64,000 bases of DNA from Kordiimonadaceae bacterium (GCA_017640725.1 JAEPQB010000002.1:434001-498000); one strand, 5' to 3'; counted from the first letter of the stretch, positions 25,839 to 34,873 are shown. Notes: a model not told the origin generated them from the sequence alone. Numbers and translations are program-made.

Positions 25839-27500
25839 TTATTCCGCCTTTAGTATCTCATCGCCTTCCTGCATGGCGTAGACCACATCCATGCCTGAAA
25901 CCACTCGGCCGAACACTGTGTAGCGCCCGTCCAGATGGCGGTTATGTTCCAGATTGATGAAAAACTGGCTGCTGCCGGTATCGGGGCCCGCCGTTGCAAC
26001 GCCAACCGTGCCCGGCATATGGCTTAAGGCACCCCACTCTTCGCGGATGGTGCCGTGACTGAACTGGCGCATATCATCAATCTGGCCAAACTGGGCGACA
26101 AAACCCGGAATGACCCGATGCCAGATCATGCCATCCATTGCACCCTCGCGGACGAGGGAGACAAAGGCATGGCCTGAGTATGGCGTACCTTCGAACATTT
26201 CGATGGTGATGTCACCGCGCGTTGTTTGGAGCGTTATGAGCGTGCCGTCGGACGCAGCTGCTTCCACATAGGGCACCGTAGGGCGCACCGGCGCTGGCCT
26301 AACCGCATCCGGGTCCAGCGTTCCTTGCACCAGTCGCGCCCGAACCGGATCGCGGGAGGTATCCAGATAGCTTTGCAGCATCGCGCGGCCTTCGTCACTG
26401 CCTGCCAGCAAAGCGATGGCGCGAAACGCTTTGTAGAAACTGCCGTCCGCAAGCCATGTCGCGGCAACCTCACGGGCGCGTTCGTCACCAAGCCGCACAA
26501 GCCCCTCCAGCGCCGTGACGGCAAGCCATGGGTTTTCATCTTCAACAAAGTTCCAAATCCGTTCCTGCACGACCGCATCTGCATCTTCGCGAGCGGCCAG
26601 CGCAGCCAGAGCCAGCTGCTTAAACTCAGGTGCTGCATCCAAAAGCAGCGTCATCAGGAAAGTACGACTTTGTGGATCAGACAGTGACCCCATCCCCCGA
26701 ATGGCTGCAACAGCATATCGCTGAGCCTCCAGGGAGTTGAGACTATGCTGTGTCGCTGCTAGTCCCAACCAAGTAAAAGACTTCTCACCAAATTGCGACA
26801 ACAGTCGAGTGAGGTGATACGTTTGCGCCTGGTCGGCATCTTCAGAATCTAACGTTGTCAGCTGTTCAAGCTCAAGCGTAGTATCCAAATTGCCAATTCG
26901 GGTTAGAAAGTATGCAGCTTCAAACCCAAGCTTGCCGGGTTTGCCAGCAAAAGACAGGATTTGCTCAAAATCCAATCCTGGAAGATCCGCCGGCGTTAGG
27001 CCCGAATAGGTGATGGATTGCATCAGGCCATAAAGGGCGGCTGCTTTTTCATCATCGGATTTATCGCTTGCAAGTACGTCCGCAACCAGCGCGACGTGGG
27101 CCGCCCGGTTTTCTTCAGCTGCCGTGAAACCCAGCGCTTCGAGCGCGATGGCCCGTACGCCAAAAGAACCACCATTTTTGGCAAGATCGGCGATCTCGGG
27201 AAAAGACGCTGTATCGCGGCAGTTGGCGAGCCCCTCAAGCGCTGCAGACTGCACATCCTCGCTGGCATCCAGGAACGGGCGAATCGCTTCGCAGGCTTCA
27301 GCCCCCATCAGGCCCCAAATCCGCAAAGCACGATTATCCCAATTTTCTACCGAACGAGCCAATAATTCGGGTTCGTTTCGGCGCTCGTCAACTGCCTGCA
27401 AAAACTCAGACTGCAGACTTTGCGCGCTCACCGACGTGGACACCGCAAAAAACAGGCCTGTCACGATAAGCCCATGTAATACCGTCTTTATTTTAAGCAT
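25839..27500 (-). CDS. HEAT-repeat protein fused to a cyclophilin-type peptidyl-prolyl isomerase
   Basis: A 553-residue exported protein. ATG 27498-27500 has GAGGCGG upstream and opens a signal peptide (hydrophobic to SVSAQ). Residues about 35-395 are helical HEAT-like repeats (LAARSVENW, IRPFLDASEDVQSAALEGLANC, VTALEGLVRLGDERAREVAA). Residues about 405-553 are a cyclophilin: TTRGDITIEMFEGTPY, IWHRVIPGFVAQFGQ, GSSQFFINLEHNRHLDG, YTVFGRVVSGMDVV. It probably acts on periplasmic protein folding with the repeats as a docking platform. Confidence 0.88.
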   Translation of the reverse strand: MLKIKTVLHGLIVTGLFFAVSTSVSAQSLQSEFLQAVDERRNEPELLARSVENWDNRALRIWGLMGAEACEAIRPFLDASEDVQSAALEGLANCRDTASFPEIADLAKNGGSFGVRAIALEALGFTAAEENRAAHVALVADVLASDKSDDEKAAALYGLMQSITYSGLTPADLPGLDFEQILSFAGKPGKLGFEAAYFLTRIGNLDTTLELEQLTTLDSEDADQAQTYHLTRLLSQFGEKSFTWLGLAATQHSLNSLEAQRYAVAAIRGMGSLSDPQSRTFLMTLLLDAAPEFKQLALAALAAREDADAVVQERIWNFVEDENPWLAVTALEGLVRLGDERAREVAATWLADGSFYKAFRAIALLAGSDEGRAMLQSYLDTSRDPVRARLVQGTLDPDAVRPAPVRPTVPYVEAAASDGTLITLQTTRGDITIEMFEGTPYSGHAFVSLVREGAMDGMIWHRVIPGFVAQFGQIDDMRQFSHGTIREEWGALSHMPGTVGVATAGPDTGSSQFFINLEHNRHLDGRYTVFGRVVSGMDVVYAMQEGDEILKAE

Positions 27501-27723
27501 GCCGCCTCGCCTTTTGCATACCACCCTTGCCTCTAACCCAGTGTGAGTTCACACGTTTGTTATGAGCATCACCTGTAGCCATGCGCCTGGCGCATGGCTG
27601 GTGCGACAATATGGTGGGTTCTCCTCATCATCTGATCAATCTATATACAGGTCATCGCGAACGGGCAAACACGACGGTGATCGCCCAGCCCGCGAAAAAG
27701 TTTTGACGGTATTCCGTCATAAT

Positions 27724-27847
27724 GGCCGGCCCTGGTAACTCTCCCCCCTCCCCCACTTCACCAGGGTCGGCCAATTAATTTCCCGGGATGTATTCCGGTT
27801 TTATAGTCCCCTATAGATTTGGCCCCACTTGTTGGGGCCTTTTTTTT
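27724..27847 (+). ncRNA. Candidate small RNA with C-rich loop and intrinsic terminator
   Basis: The first element is a 13-bp stem (ggccggccctggt at 27724-27736 with accagggtcggcc at 27760-27772, one G-U pair) closing a 23-base loop rich in CUCCCCCCUCCCCC. About 50 unpaired bases follow, then the terminator at 27821-27847. C/U-rich loops complementary to Shine-Dalgarno sequences are known in alphaproteobacterial sRNAs such as the cuckoo type, which inhibit translation. The 5' end is not defined and no good promoter was recognised, so boundaries are approximate. Confidence 0.42.
27821..27847 (+). terminator. Intrinsic terminator without an upstream protein gene
   Basis: ggcccca (27821-27827), a 5-base loop, tggggcc (27833-27839) and a run of eight T residues. 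The orientation is plus strand, while the nearest upstream gene on the left is on the minus strand. Confidence 0.85.
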
Positions 27848-27950
27848 GGCCTCAATCATAGACCCCTGTCTTAGGTTTAGGACCGCTTGACTTGGCAAAC
27901 CAATCGCGCGACGGTGCGCGCCTCTTTAAATTTTCGATTGAGGCGTTCTG

Positions 27951-29846
27951 ATGAAACTGACCCAAAACCCGTCACCAAAACTGCGCTCGCTGCTGCTGGC
28001 GCTTGCGGCCTCCACGGCGCTTGTTGCGTGTGAGCCTGCGCAGAACACGTCTGAAACGGCGGCGCCTGCCGTCAGTGCGGAAGAAGTCGCGGCAGAGAGC
28101 GCACGCCTCAATGAGTGGTTCGAAGCGCAGTATGAAACCGAGCTTGCCTTCAGCCCCATTCAGCAAACCTTTCAGGGAAAGTCGGAAAACCAGGACAAAA
28201 TTGACGACTTCTCGCTTGAAGCGCAAATGGCACAGCTCAATTGGAAGCGCGCCAGTGTTGCCGAGATGAAAGCCAGCTTTGATTATGACAAGCTGAATGC
28301 AGACGCTAAAATTTCGTACGACATTTGGGCCTATCAACTCGCCGCCAACGAGCGCGCCAACGAGTTCCGCACCAACGGTTACATCTTTGATCAGATGACA
28401 GCGGTGCACTCCTTCTTCCCGCAGCTTCTGATCGCGTTCCACCGCGTGCAAACAGGCGGGGACATGGAAAACTATGTGGCTCGCATCAAGGCATCAGAAG
28501 TCGCCATTGATCAACTGATTGCCCTTTCAAAAGAAGCGGCAGCAACTGGCGCACGGCCACCGCGTTTTGCCTTTGAAAGCGTGATCGACAGCGCGCGGCA
28601 GATCATCACCGGCGCCCCCTTCACGGCTGACGGTGACGACAGCTCCATCTGGGCGGATGCAAAGGGCAAAATCGCTGCGCTGCAGGAAGCCGGCACCATT
28701 GACGCTGCGCAAGCTGAAGCGCTGACCACTGCCGCCCGTGAAGCACTGGTGAACAACTGGCAGCCAGCGTATGAGCGCCTGATTGCCTGGCAGGAAGAAG
28801 ACATCCAGAACACCAGCGAGCAAACGCAAGGCGTGAGCGCGCTGCCGAACGGCGAAGCTTACTATAACGAACGGCTGGCGAACCAAACCACCACCTCACT
28901 AACGGCCGACCAAGTGCACCAGATTGGCCTTGATGAAGTGGCGCGCATTAAAGCTGAGATGGAAGCTATCAAAAACAGTGTCGGTTTTGACGGCGACCTG
29001 AAGGCGTTTTTCGCCATGCTGCGCGAAAGCAAAGACGACCGCACGCATTATTACCCGGACACAGATGAAGGCCGCCAAGGCTATATTGATGACGCAACAG
29101 CTGCGATCGACAATATCAAAGCCAAGCTGCCTGACTATTTTGGTATACTGCCGAAAGCGGACCTGGAAGTGCGCCGCGTTGAACCGTTCCGCGAGCAACC
29201 GGGCGCAGCCCAGCACTATTTCCCGGGCACACCAGACGGCAGCCGCCCCGGCGTTTATTACGCGCACCTTTCTGACATGACGGCCATGCCAAAAGGCGAG
29301 CTTGAAGTGATTGCGTATCACGAGGGCCTGCCCGGCCACCATATGCAGATTGCAATCCAGCAAGAGCTTGAGAGCGTGCCCACATTCCGCACACAAGCGA
29401 ACTTTACGGCCTATGCGGAGGGCTGGGGCCTCTATTCTGAAATTCTCGCTAAAGAGATGGAAGGAACCTACACTGACCCATATTCAGACTTCGGTCGTTT
29501 GGGGTCCGAGATCTGGCGCGCCATCCGCCTTGTGCTCGATACCGGGCTGCATTCCAAAGGATGGAGCGAAGAACAAGCAGTTCAGTATTTCCTCGACAAC
29601 TCTGCGATCACAGAAGCGCAGGCTCGCTCTGAAGTGCAGCGCTACATGGTGCTGCCGGGGCAAGCCACCAGCTACAAAATTGGCATGATCAAAATCCAGG
29701 AACTGCGGCGCGACGCTGAAGCGGAGCTTGGTGACAAGTTCGACATCAAAGGCTTCCATGACACTGTGCTTGGTGGCGGTGCCGTGCCACTGAATGTGCT
29801 GGAGCGCATGGTCGACCAATGGGTCGCCAATGTTCAGGCAAGCTGA
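27951..29846 (+). CDS. DUF885 family lipoprotein, putative metallo-carboxypeptidase-like
   Basis: A 631-residue protein with a lipoprotein signal peptide (lipobox LVAC, Cys about residue 26), so it is probably anchored in the outer or inner membrane facing the periplasm. The DUF885 core has AYHEGLPGHHMQIA, an HExxH-like zinc motif with a Gly-Pro insertion characteristic of the family. RTQANFTAYAEGWGLYSE supplies the next conserved Glu. Family members are thought to be M32-like peptidases but are poorly characterised. ATG 27951 follows no strong ribosome site. A terminator follows at 29866. Confidence 0.88.
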   Translation: MKLTQNPSPKLRSLLLALAASTALVACEPAQNTSETAAPAVSAEEVAAESARLNEWFEAQYETELAFSPIQQTFQGKSENQDKIDDFSLEAQMAQLNWKRASVAEMKASFDYDKLNADAKISYDIWAYQLAANERANEFRTNGYIFDQMTAVHSFFPQLLIAFHRVQTGGDMENYVARIKASEVAIDQLIALSKEAAATGARPPRFAFESVIDSARQIITGAPFTADGDDSSIWADAKGKIAALQEAGTIDAAQAEALTTAAREALVNNWQPAYERLIAWQEEDIQNTSEQTQGVSALPNGEAYYNERLANQTTTSLTADQVHQIGLDEVARIKAEMEAIKNSVGFDGDLKAFFAMLRESKDDRTHYYPDTDEGRQGYIDDATAAIDNIKAKLPDYFGILPKADLEVRRVEPFREQPGAAQHYFPGTPDGSRPGVYYAHLSDMTAMPKGELEVIAYHEGLPGHHMQIAIQQELESVPTFRTQANFTAYAEGWGLYSEILAKEMEGTYTDPYSDFGRLGSEIWRAIRLVLDTGLHSKGWSEEQAVQYFLDNSAITEAQARSEVQRYMVLPGQATSYKIGMIKIQELRRDAEAELGDKFDIKGFHDTVLGGGAVPLNVLERMVDQWVANVQAS

Positions 29847-29865
29847 GGCAAGCCACAGAATTCTG

Positions 29866-29892
29866 AAAAGCCCTGCTTCGGTGGGGCTTTTT
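29866..29892 (+). terminator. Intrinsic terminator after the DUF885 gene
   Basis: agccctgc and gtggggct (29869-29888, with wobble pairs) around ttcg, followed by a T tract. Confidence 0.75.
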
Positions 29893-29969
29893 GTTGGATA
29901 CCGCTTGCTTGACTATTCTGAATGCGGCTTAAGTGATGGGTAGAGCATTCTTTAAGAAGGACATGCACC

Positions 29970-31076
29970 GTGATTGTATCCACTATCAGTATTGCCGCCG
30001 CAACGGGCGGTGCTTTTGCCCTCACCCGCCGTTATTTGCGCGGCGCAAACCTGTCGCGCTGGGACACGCCCATCGACACCACGTTTGCAACGCCAGAGCC
30101 TTCCAAAGAGATGGTGGGCGTGAATGAGTACCTGAGCCAGGAATTCAGGTTTGATGAAACGCTTGAGGCCAAGCGCGCGCGTTTCGACAGCACGGGCGAA
30201 GGCCGTGATTTTGGCTGCACCTTCAAGGCGGACACAGTTGAGTTTGACGGCGTATCAGTGCCGGGCGAGTGGACCCTTGTTGAGGGCGCGGACCCAAGCA
30301 AACGCCTGCTTTACCTGCATGGCGGCGCATTCACTGTTGGTAGCCCCAAAAGCCATAGGCCCGTGACCAGCAACCTGGCGCGCCGCACCGGCTGCGCGGT
30401 ATTTGCACCCGATTATCGCCTGATGCCGGAAAACCCGCGCATCGCCAGCGTGATTGACAGCCGCGCAAGCTATCAGTGGCTCTTGGAAAATGGGCCGGAT
30501 GGCCCTGCGGCAGCAGATAAAATTGCCGTCGCTGGCGACAGCGCAGGCGGCAACCTCACGCTCGCGCTCTCGAACTGGTTGCGTGACAATGGCCTGCGCA
30601 AGCCTGATGCGGTTGTGGGCATTTCGCCGGCAACAGACGGCGCTGCCACCGGCAATACAATCCGCAGCAACTATGAAACCGACATAATGCTGAAGCCGCT
30701 GGTGGGCATGATGCTGAAAGTCCCGCATAATTTGCTGCTTGTTGGCATGTGGCGACGCCTTGGCATGTCGCCTTCGTCCCCCACAATATCACCCGTGCAT
30801 GACCGGCTGCATGACCTGCCGCCTACGCTCATCCATGTGAGTACAACCGAGATGCTGTATGATGATGCCACGCGCTATACCAACAAAGCGCAGGCCGCCG
30901 GATCGCCAGTAACCATGCAAAGCTGGTCGCACATGTGCCACGTCTGGCATATCTTCGATCAGATGCTGCCGGAAGCGCATCACGCCATGGATGAAATCGC
31001 GAAGTTTATGCTGGCGCAAGGCGTGGGCATCGAGGGCTTTGCCGATTTCGAAAATGAGAAAAAGGTAGCTGAATAG
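29970..31076 (+). CDS. Alpha/beta hydrolase of the hormone-sensitive lipase family
   Basis: A 368-residue esterase. The GTG start at 29970 has AAGGA 8 bases upstream. The HSL (family IV) fingerprint is complete: LYLHGGAFTVGS (HGG oxyanion hole near residue 113), VAGDSAGGNL (nucleophile in GDSAG near 190), an acid around MLYDDATRY, and His in MCHVWHIFDQ near 335. The N-terminus is hydrophobic and then basic, so membrane association is possible. It hydrolyses short or medium acyl esters; the natural substrate is unknown. Confidence 0.9.
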   Translation: MIVSTISIAAATGGAFALTRRYLRGANLSRWDTPIDTTFATPEPSKEMVGVNEYLSQEFRFDETLEAKRARFDSTGEGRDFGCTFKADTVEFDGVSVPGEWTLVEGADPSKRLLYLHGGAFTVGSPKSHRPVTSNLARRTGCAVFAPDYRLMPENPRIASVIDSRASYQWLLENGPDGPAAADKIAVAGDSAGGNLTLALSNWLRDNGLRKPDAVVGISPATDGAATGNTIRSNYETDIMLKPLVGMMLKVPHNLLLVGMWRRLGMSPSSPTISPVHDRLHDLPPTLIHVSTTEMLYDDATRYTNKAQAAGSPVTMQSWSHMCHVWHIFDQMLPEAHHAMDEIAKFMLAQGVGIEGFADFENEKKVAE

Positions 31077-31149
31077 CGGTCAGCCACTATTGAAACGCAA
31101 GATGCCCGCCCCGGGGAGGGACGGGCTGGCGGCTGGAGAAGGGAATGTC

Positions 31150-32052
31150 TCAGGCCACCGGGGTGTCAGCGCGATACACCTCAAAGTCTACGTCTTCAAT
31201 TTTTACCGTGCGGAATGTTTGACCAACACCCAGGATCAAACACAGCTGCAGGTAAAAACTTGTCATGACGGGATCAAATACTTCGAAGGCGAATTCATCT
31301 GCCAACTGGGTCAGCAATAAGAACAGGCTGATCATGAAACTGGATATCACCAGTATGTTGATCGTTACGCCAATCGTGCGCATCTGGTCATCGCGCGCCT
31401 GATAGGGGTCAACTTTTTTACCGTGGAGATGCTGCGCGATAATCAGGGCATACGCACCCTGCATACCCATGATGAGGATAAGTGTGGCGTATGTTTCACC
31501 GCCCCAAGCGGTGATATCCCCAGCCTGCCAGATATAAAATCCCAGCCAAATTACGAACATGGCAACGGCAGCGAACAGGTAACTTGGATGCACGAAATCA
31601 AATAAGCGTCGAGGGCGCAAATCCGCGGATCGCACTGTGGACTTGTAGCCAGCCTGCATGTTGCTAAATTGCTGATACTCTTTGACTGCGAGATAGAGGA
31701 AAGGCGCTGCCTGCAGGAAGAAGTAAAGCATGACAAAGATTTCGTCGCCGCCTTCAAGTGCGGGCTCGTAACCGCTGCCGAGCATGTAGGCCAAAATGCC
31801 AACACCCGTTGCTGCCACGAGCTTGCAGTATGCACCGATCCACTTCAAACGCGTCATCAGACTTCTGCTTGCAAATTCAGGTGTTTTGCCCGGGTACAGC
31901 TTTGGATAGTCGATTGGTGGATAGTTATCATGCACATACCGGATGCGCTTCATCATCTTGTTCGGATAGTGGATTGAAATCACATATATCTGGCCCAGAA
32001 AAACCAGATAGAAAATTGCGAGTATCACTGTCATTGAAAAATCTGCAGGCAT
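31150..32052 (-). CDS. Uncharacterised multi-pass membrane protein
   Basis: A 300-residue protein whose ATG (32050-32052) has the strong ribosome site GGAGG and lies 1 base after the gntR stop. Seven hydrophobic segments are visible (about residues 8-26, 67-87, 95-112, 145-163, 172-195, 222-245, 255-275) with a charged cytoplasmic-looking loop after the first. I do not recognise the family. Coupling to a YtrA-type regulator suggests it is the sole regulated target, in the place normally held by an ABC transporter. Confidence 0.7.
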   Translation of the reverse strand: MPADFSMTVILAIFYLVFLGQIYVISIHYPNKMMKRIRYVHDNYPPIDYPKLYPGKTPEFASRSLMTRLKWIGAYCKLVAATGVGILAYMLGSGYEPALEGGDEIFVMLYFFLQAAPFLYLAVKEYQQFSNMQAGYKSTVRSADLRPRRLFDFVHPSYLFAAVAMFVIWLGFYIWQAGDITAWGGETYATLILIMGMQGAYALIIAQHLHGKKVDPYQARDDQMRTIGVTINILVISSFMISLFLLLTQLADEFAFEVFDPVMTSFYLQLCLILGVGQTFRTVKIEDVDFEVYRADTPVA

Positions 32053-32053
32053 G

Positions 32054-32443
32054 TTAGCCTCCACTTTGTTGGACGGATTGCATGGCTGCATTAAATGCAA
32101 GGCGAATTTCACTGTCTGTTGCGCCTCTGTCGCGGCAAACGCCCACCACGTCCGTCAGTTTTGTTGAAATCCAGGCATTGATGTCGATGCCCACGTTTTT
32201 TGGGGCATCCGGGTGCACAAAAGTGCCGCGGTAGCCTTTGGTTTGAATAATGCTGTCGCGCTCAAGCAATTTGTACGCTTTGGCAACGGTTTTGTTGTTC
32301 AGGTCCAAATCATTGGCCAGTTGGCGAATGGATGGGAGCGCATCACCAGGTGCAATTGCAGCCGTCTCAACTGCCCCCTTTATGCCATTCACCAACTGAC
32401 TGAAAACGGGAACCTCGCTGTCGATATCTATCATTATTTGCAT
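32054..32443 (-). CDS. GntR family regulator, YtrA subfamily
   Basis: A 129-residue short GntR protein. The start is ATG 32441-32443; an internal Met three codons later is possible. The N-terminus IDIDSEVPVFSQLVNGI, the helix-turn-helix LPSIRQLANDLDLNNKTVAKAYKLLERD and the short tail place it with YtrA-type regulators, as for 16588-17001. It is coupled to the membrane protein gene downstream. A perfect 16-bp-arm inverted repeat immediately upstream (32450-32491) is its probable operator. Confidence 0.88.
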   Translation of the reverse strand: MQIMIDIDSEVPVFSQLVNGIKGAVETAAIAPGDALPSIRQLANDLDLNNKTVAKAYKLLERDSIIQTKGYRGTFVHPDAPKNVGIDINAWISTKLTDVVGVCRDRGATDSEIRLAFNAAMQSVQQSGG

Positions 32444-32449
32444 ATATCT

Positions 32450-32491
32450 TGTTCCATATGTACCAGTGCATGTAGTGGTACATATGGAACA
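32450..32491. promoter_or_regulatory. Very long perfect inverted repeat, probable GntR operator
   Basis: Arms tgttccatatgtacca (32450-32465) and tggtacatatggaaca (32476-32491) are exact reverse complements around 10 bases. The site starts 6 bases upstream of the GntR ATG, so a bound dimer or tetramer would block transcription. RNA folded from it would also form a long hairpin over the leader. Confidence 0.8.
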
Positions 32492-32611
32492 TCAGGGAGT
32501 CAAGCGCCTTTTTTGTCTGCAACTTTTTCACGTTATTGCGAAAGCCGTCCCGTGCGCTTGACGGCTCCCTGATAATTTTCCACGCTTGCATCGGGCATTA
32601 GGGAGGGTTTC

Positions 32612-33961
32612 ATGAATTACCTGTTTCAAACGGTTCTGGCCGCCGTTTTTTTGTCGGCGATCGCACATGCCGCCGATAAAAAAGCCTTGGTAGGTGGGCG
32701 CTTAATCGATGGGTTTGGGCATCGTCCAATTGCCAACAGCGTTATCCTGATTGATGGCGATACCGTTGAAGCTGTGGGCACTGTCGGCACGCTTGCTGTG
32801 CCCCAGGGTTATGAGATCATTTCCACAGAAGGCATGGACGTGTTGCCCGGCCTTTGGGAAAGCCATGCTCACCTGATGCTGAATGGCCACTCCGATTACG
32901 CCCATTGGGACGAAACCTACAAGGACCGTCTGGCGAGTGAAATCATGCCCGCGAGCGCGCTGCAACTGCTGATGGCGGGCATCACATCGGCACGTGACCT
33001 GGGCGCGCCGCTTGCAGACACTGTTTCTGTGAAAGAACGCATTGCCGCCGGCGAAATACCCGGGCCACGCCTGTTCACCAGCGGCCCATTCCTTCAGCAT
33101 GAAACATCGCCTGACGTGGCGCACTTCCGCTGGGCGGTGACAAGTGTTCAGGAAGCACGCGCCCGCGTGAACGAGCTTGCAGACGCAGGAATGGAGATCG
33201 TGAAACTCATCGATCAGGACCGCATGGAGCTTGAAGTCGCACAAGCAATTGTCGACACGGCCCACGAACGCGGCATGAAAGTTGTCGCACACTCCCACCG
33301 GCCTGACGAGATCCGCCGTGGCCTTGAAATTGGTGTGGACAATTTCGAGCATACCGGCCTGACAACCGCGCCCGAATATCCCGCCGATGTGATGGCCATG
33401 TTGAAGGAACGCACCGCAACCGGTCGCATCGCAGGTGGACCCATGTATTGGACACCAACCGTCGAAGGTTTGTGGAATTATCCGCTAACGGTCGACAACC
33501 CGGAAAAGCTTGATGGCACTTGCTGGCATGCAGGCCTTCAGCCCGACACCATTGCAGACATCAAAGCCTCCATCCAAAAACCCGGCCAGTTTGCCTACTC
33601 CGCCCTTGTGCCCCTGCGCAGGCCGACGCTGAAGCGCAAGATCGCTCAACTGCGCGAAGCCGGGCTGGTGTTGCTTGTGGGCACTGATAGCGGCATCCCG
33701 ATGAAATTCCATTGCCAGAGCACATGGAACGAAATGGCTGCTTGGGTGGACGTATTTGAAATTCCGGTGATGGACACCATCCGTGCTGCCACCTACTGGC
33801 CTGCTGCCATGATGGGTGTTCTGGACAAACAGGGCACCGTTTCAAAAGGCAAATACGCCGACATCATTGCAGTGAAAGGTGACGTGCTTCGCTACATCAA
33901 CCTGTTGCAGGACGTGGATTTTGTGATGAAAGGCGGCGTGGTCTACAAATCCGGCGATTAG
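32612..33961 (+). CDS. Secreted amidohydrolase family protein
   Basis: A 449-residue enzyme with GGGAGG upstream of ATG 32612 and a signal peptide (TVLAAVFLSAIAHA). Metal-site blocks: ESHAHLML (HxH near residue 86), AHSHRPDEI, NFEHTGL and VGTDSGIP (Asp). This is the imidazolonepropionase/prolidase-like type, similar in layout to the enzyme at 54488-55792. It likely cleaves amide or peptide bonds of small molecules in the periplasm; substrate unknown. The end overlaps the convergent proC by 4 bases. Confidence 0.87.
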   Translation: MNYLFQTVLAAVFLSAIAHAADKKALVGGRLIDGFGHRPIANSVILIDGDTVEAVGTVGTLAVPQGYEIISTEGMDVLPGLWESHAHLMLNGHSDYAHWDETYKDRLASEIMPASALQLLMAGITSARDLGAPLADTVSVKERIAAGEIPGPRLFTSGPFLQHETSPDVAHFRWAVTSVQEARARVNELADAGMEIVKLIDQDRMELEVAQAIVDTAHERGMKVVAHSHRPDEIRRGLEIGVDNFEHTGLTTAPEYPADVMAMLKERTATGRIAGGPMYWTPTVEGLWNYPLTVDNPEKLDGTCWHAGLQPDTIADIKASIQKPGQFAYSALVPLRRPTLKRKIAQLREAGLVLLVGTDSGIPMKFHCQSTWNEMAAWVDVFEIPVMDTIRAATYWPAAMMGVLDKQGTVSKGKYADIIAVKGDVLRYINLLQDVDFVMKGGVVYKSGD

Positions 33962-34797
33962 TCCGCGAGCTGTTCGCCGCGTTTTTTGGCAGCTGCAACC
34001 GTGCGGGTCATTAATTCGGTCAGCTCACCTGACTGCATCAACACCTCCAGCGCCGCCGCCGTGGTGCCACCCGGGCTAGTGACGCGTTCCCTGAGTGCGG
34101 AAGCGGGCATGTGAGCCTCTTTATCAAGCAGTTTAGCAGCGCCAATAATGGTCTGGCGGGCCAACATCATCGCCGCGTCTGCGGGCAAACCATTTGCTTC
34201 TGCTGCGGCGGCAAGGGCCTCAACCATATGAAACACATAGGCGGGCCCGCTGCCTGAGGTGGCTGTTACGGTATCCATCAGGCTTTCGTCATGCACCCAA
34301 ACGGTTTGACCCGCAGCCTGCATGACTGCATCCGCCAGCAGGCAGTCAGCCTCAGAAACGCCGTCAGACGCACACAGCCCCGTTACCCCCGCGCCAATGG
34401 CAGCAGGTGTGTTAGGCATGGCCCGAACCAGGCTTGCACTGTCTCCAAGCCCTTTTTGCATTTGCATGAGCGTTACACCTGCCGCCACCGAAACCACCAG
34501 CGTGTCTGAATCCACAAGCGGTTTTTTACTTTTCATGACCGCATTGATCACTTGTGGTTTAACAGCAAGCAACAAGAGCCGCGCCCGCAGGTCATGGGGC
34601 AGGTCAGCTGCGTGGGCGACAATGGTTGCGTTTGCAAACTCAGGTACCTGTTTTGGGTCCAGTTGCGGGTCAATGATCACGAGGCCTTCTGCTGACAATC
34701 CGGCGGCAAGCCATCCGCGCACCAGTGCCTGCCCCATGTTGCCGCAGCCAACAAGCACCAGGGGTGAGAAAGACTTAAACTCTGAAAATGCGTTCAC
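33958..34797 (-). CDS. proC: Pyrroline-5-carboxylate reductase
   Basis: A 279-residue enzyme catalysing the last step of proline synthesis, NAD(P)H-dependent reduction of pyrroline-5-carboxylate. The Rossmann motif is VLVGCGNMGQALVRGW. Conserved blocks are AVKPQ, VRAMPNTPAAIGAGVTGLC, TATSGSGPAYVFHMVEALA and VTSPGGTTAAALEVL. Length is standard. It lies downstream of the YbjN gene (34874) on the same strand, and may share its transcript. Confidence 0.96.
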   Translation of the reverse strand: MNAFSEFKSFSPLVLVGCGNMGQALVRGWLAAGLSAEGLVIIDPQLDPKQVPEFANATIVAHAADLPHDLRARLLLLAVKPQVINAVMKSKKPLVDSDTLVVSVAAGVTLMQMQKGLGDSASLVRAMPNTPAAIGAGVTGLCASDGVSEADCLLADAVMQAAGQTVWVHDESLMDTVTATSGSGPAYVFHMVEALAAAAEANGLPADAAMMLARQTIIGAAKLLDKEAHMPASALRERVTSPGGTTAAALEVLMQSGELTELMTRTVAAAKKRGEQLAD

Positions 34798-34824
34798 GCT
34801 GATAAAGTCCCTTTACAAACACAA

Positions 34825-34847
34825 TGGGCGGAGCATAGCCCCGCCCA
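34825..34847 (-). terminator. Weak stem-loop between the ybjN-like gene and proC
   Basis: tgggcgg (34825-34831) pairs with ccgccca (34841-34847). On the minus strand it follows the YbjN stop but is followed only by attgtgttt, so it is at most a weak attenuator. Confidence 0.35.
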
Positions 34848-34873
34848 AAGCGCACAGCAATGATGGATGGGGC

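Larger units (their letters stand above)
27501..27950. other. Intergenic region with stem-loops and an orphan terminator
   Basis: The 450-base divergent spacer has no protein gene. It holds tgtga/tcaca arms at 27542-27553, a 9-bp-arm stem-loop (gccatgcgc/gcgcatggc) at 27578-27598, a 13-bp stem with a C-rich loop at 27724-27772, and a strong plus-strand terminator at 27821-27847. Because no plus-strand gene precedes the terminator within 1.9 kb, a non-coding transcript is likely. Confidence 0.6.

Noticed and set aside
27541-27554. TGTGA/TCACA arms resembling a CRP site upstream of the HEAT-cyclophilin gene
   Set aside because: The arms are separated by only two bases, not the six of a CRP/FNR operator, so the likeness is probably accidental.
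31100-31131. GC-rich hairpin (gcccg...cgggc) after the HSL-type esterase as a terminator
   Set aside because: No T tract follows the stem and the pairing is interrupted, so it was not annotated as a terminator.
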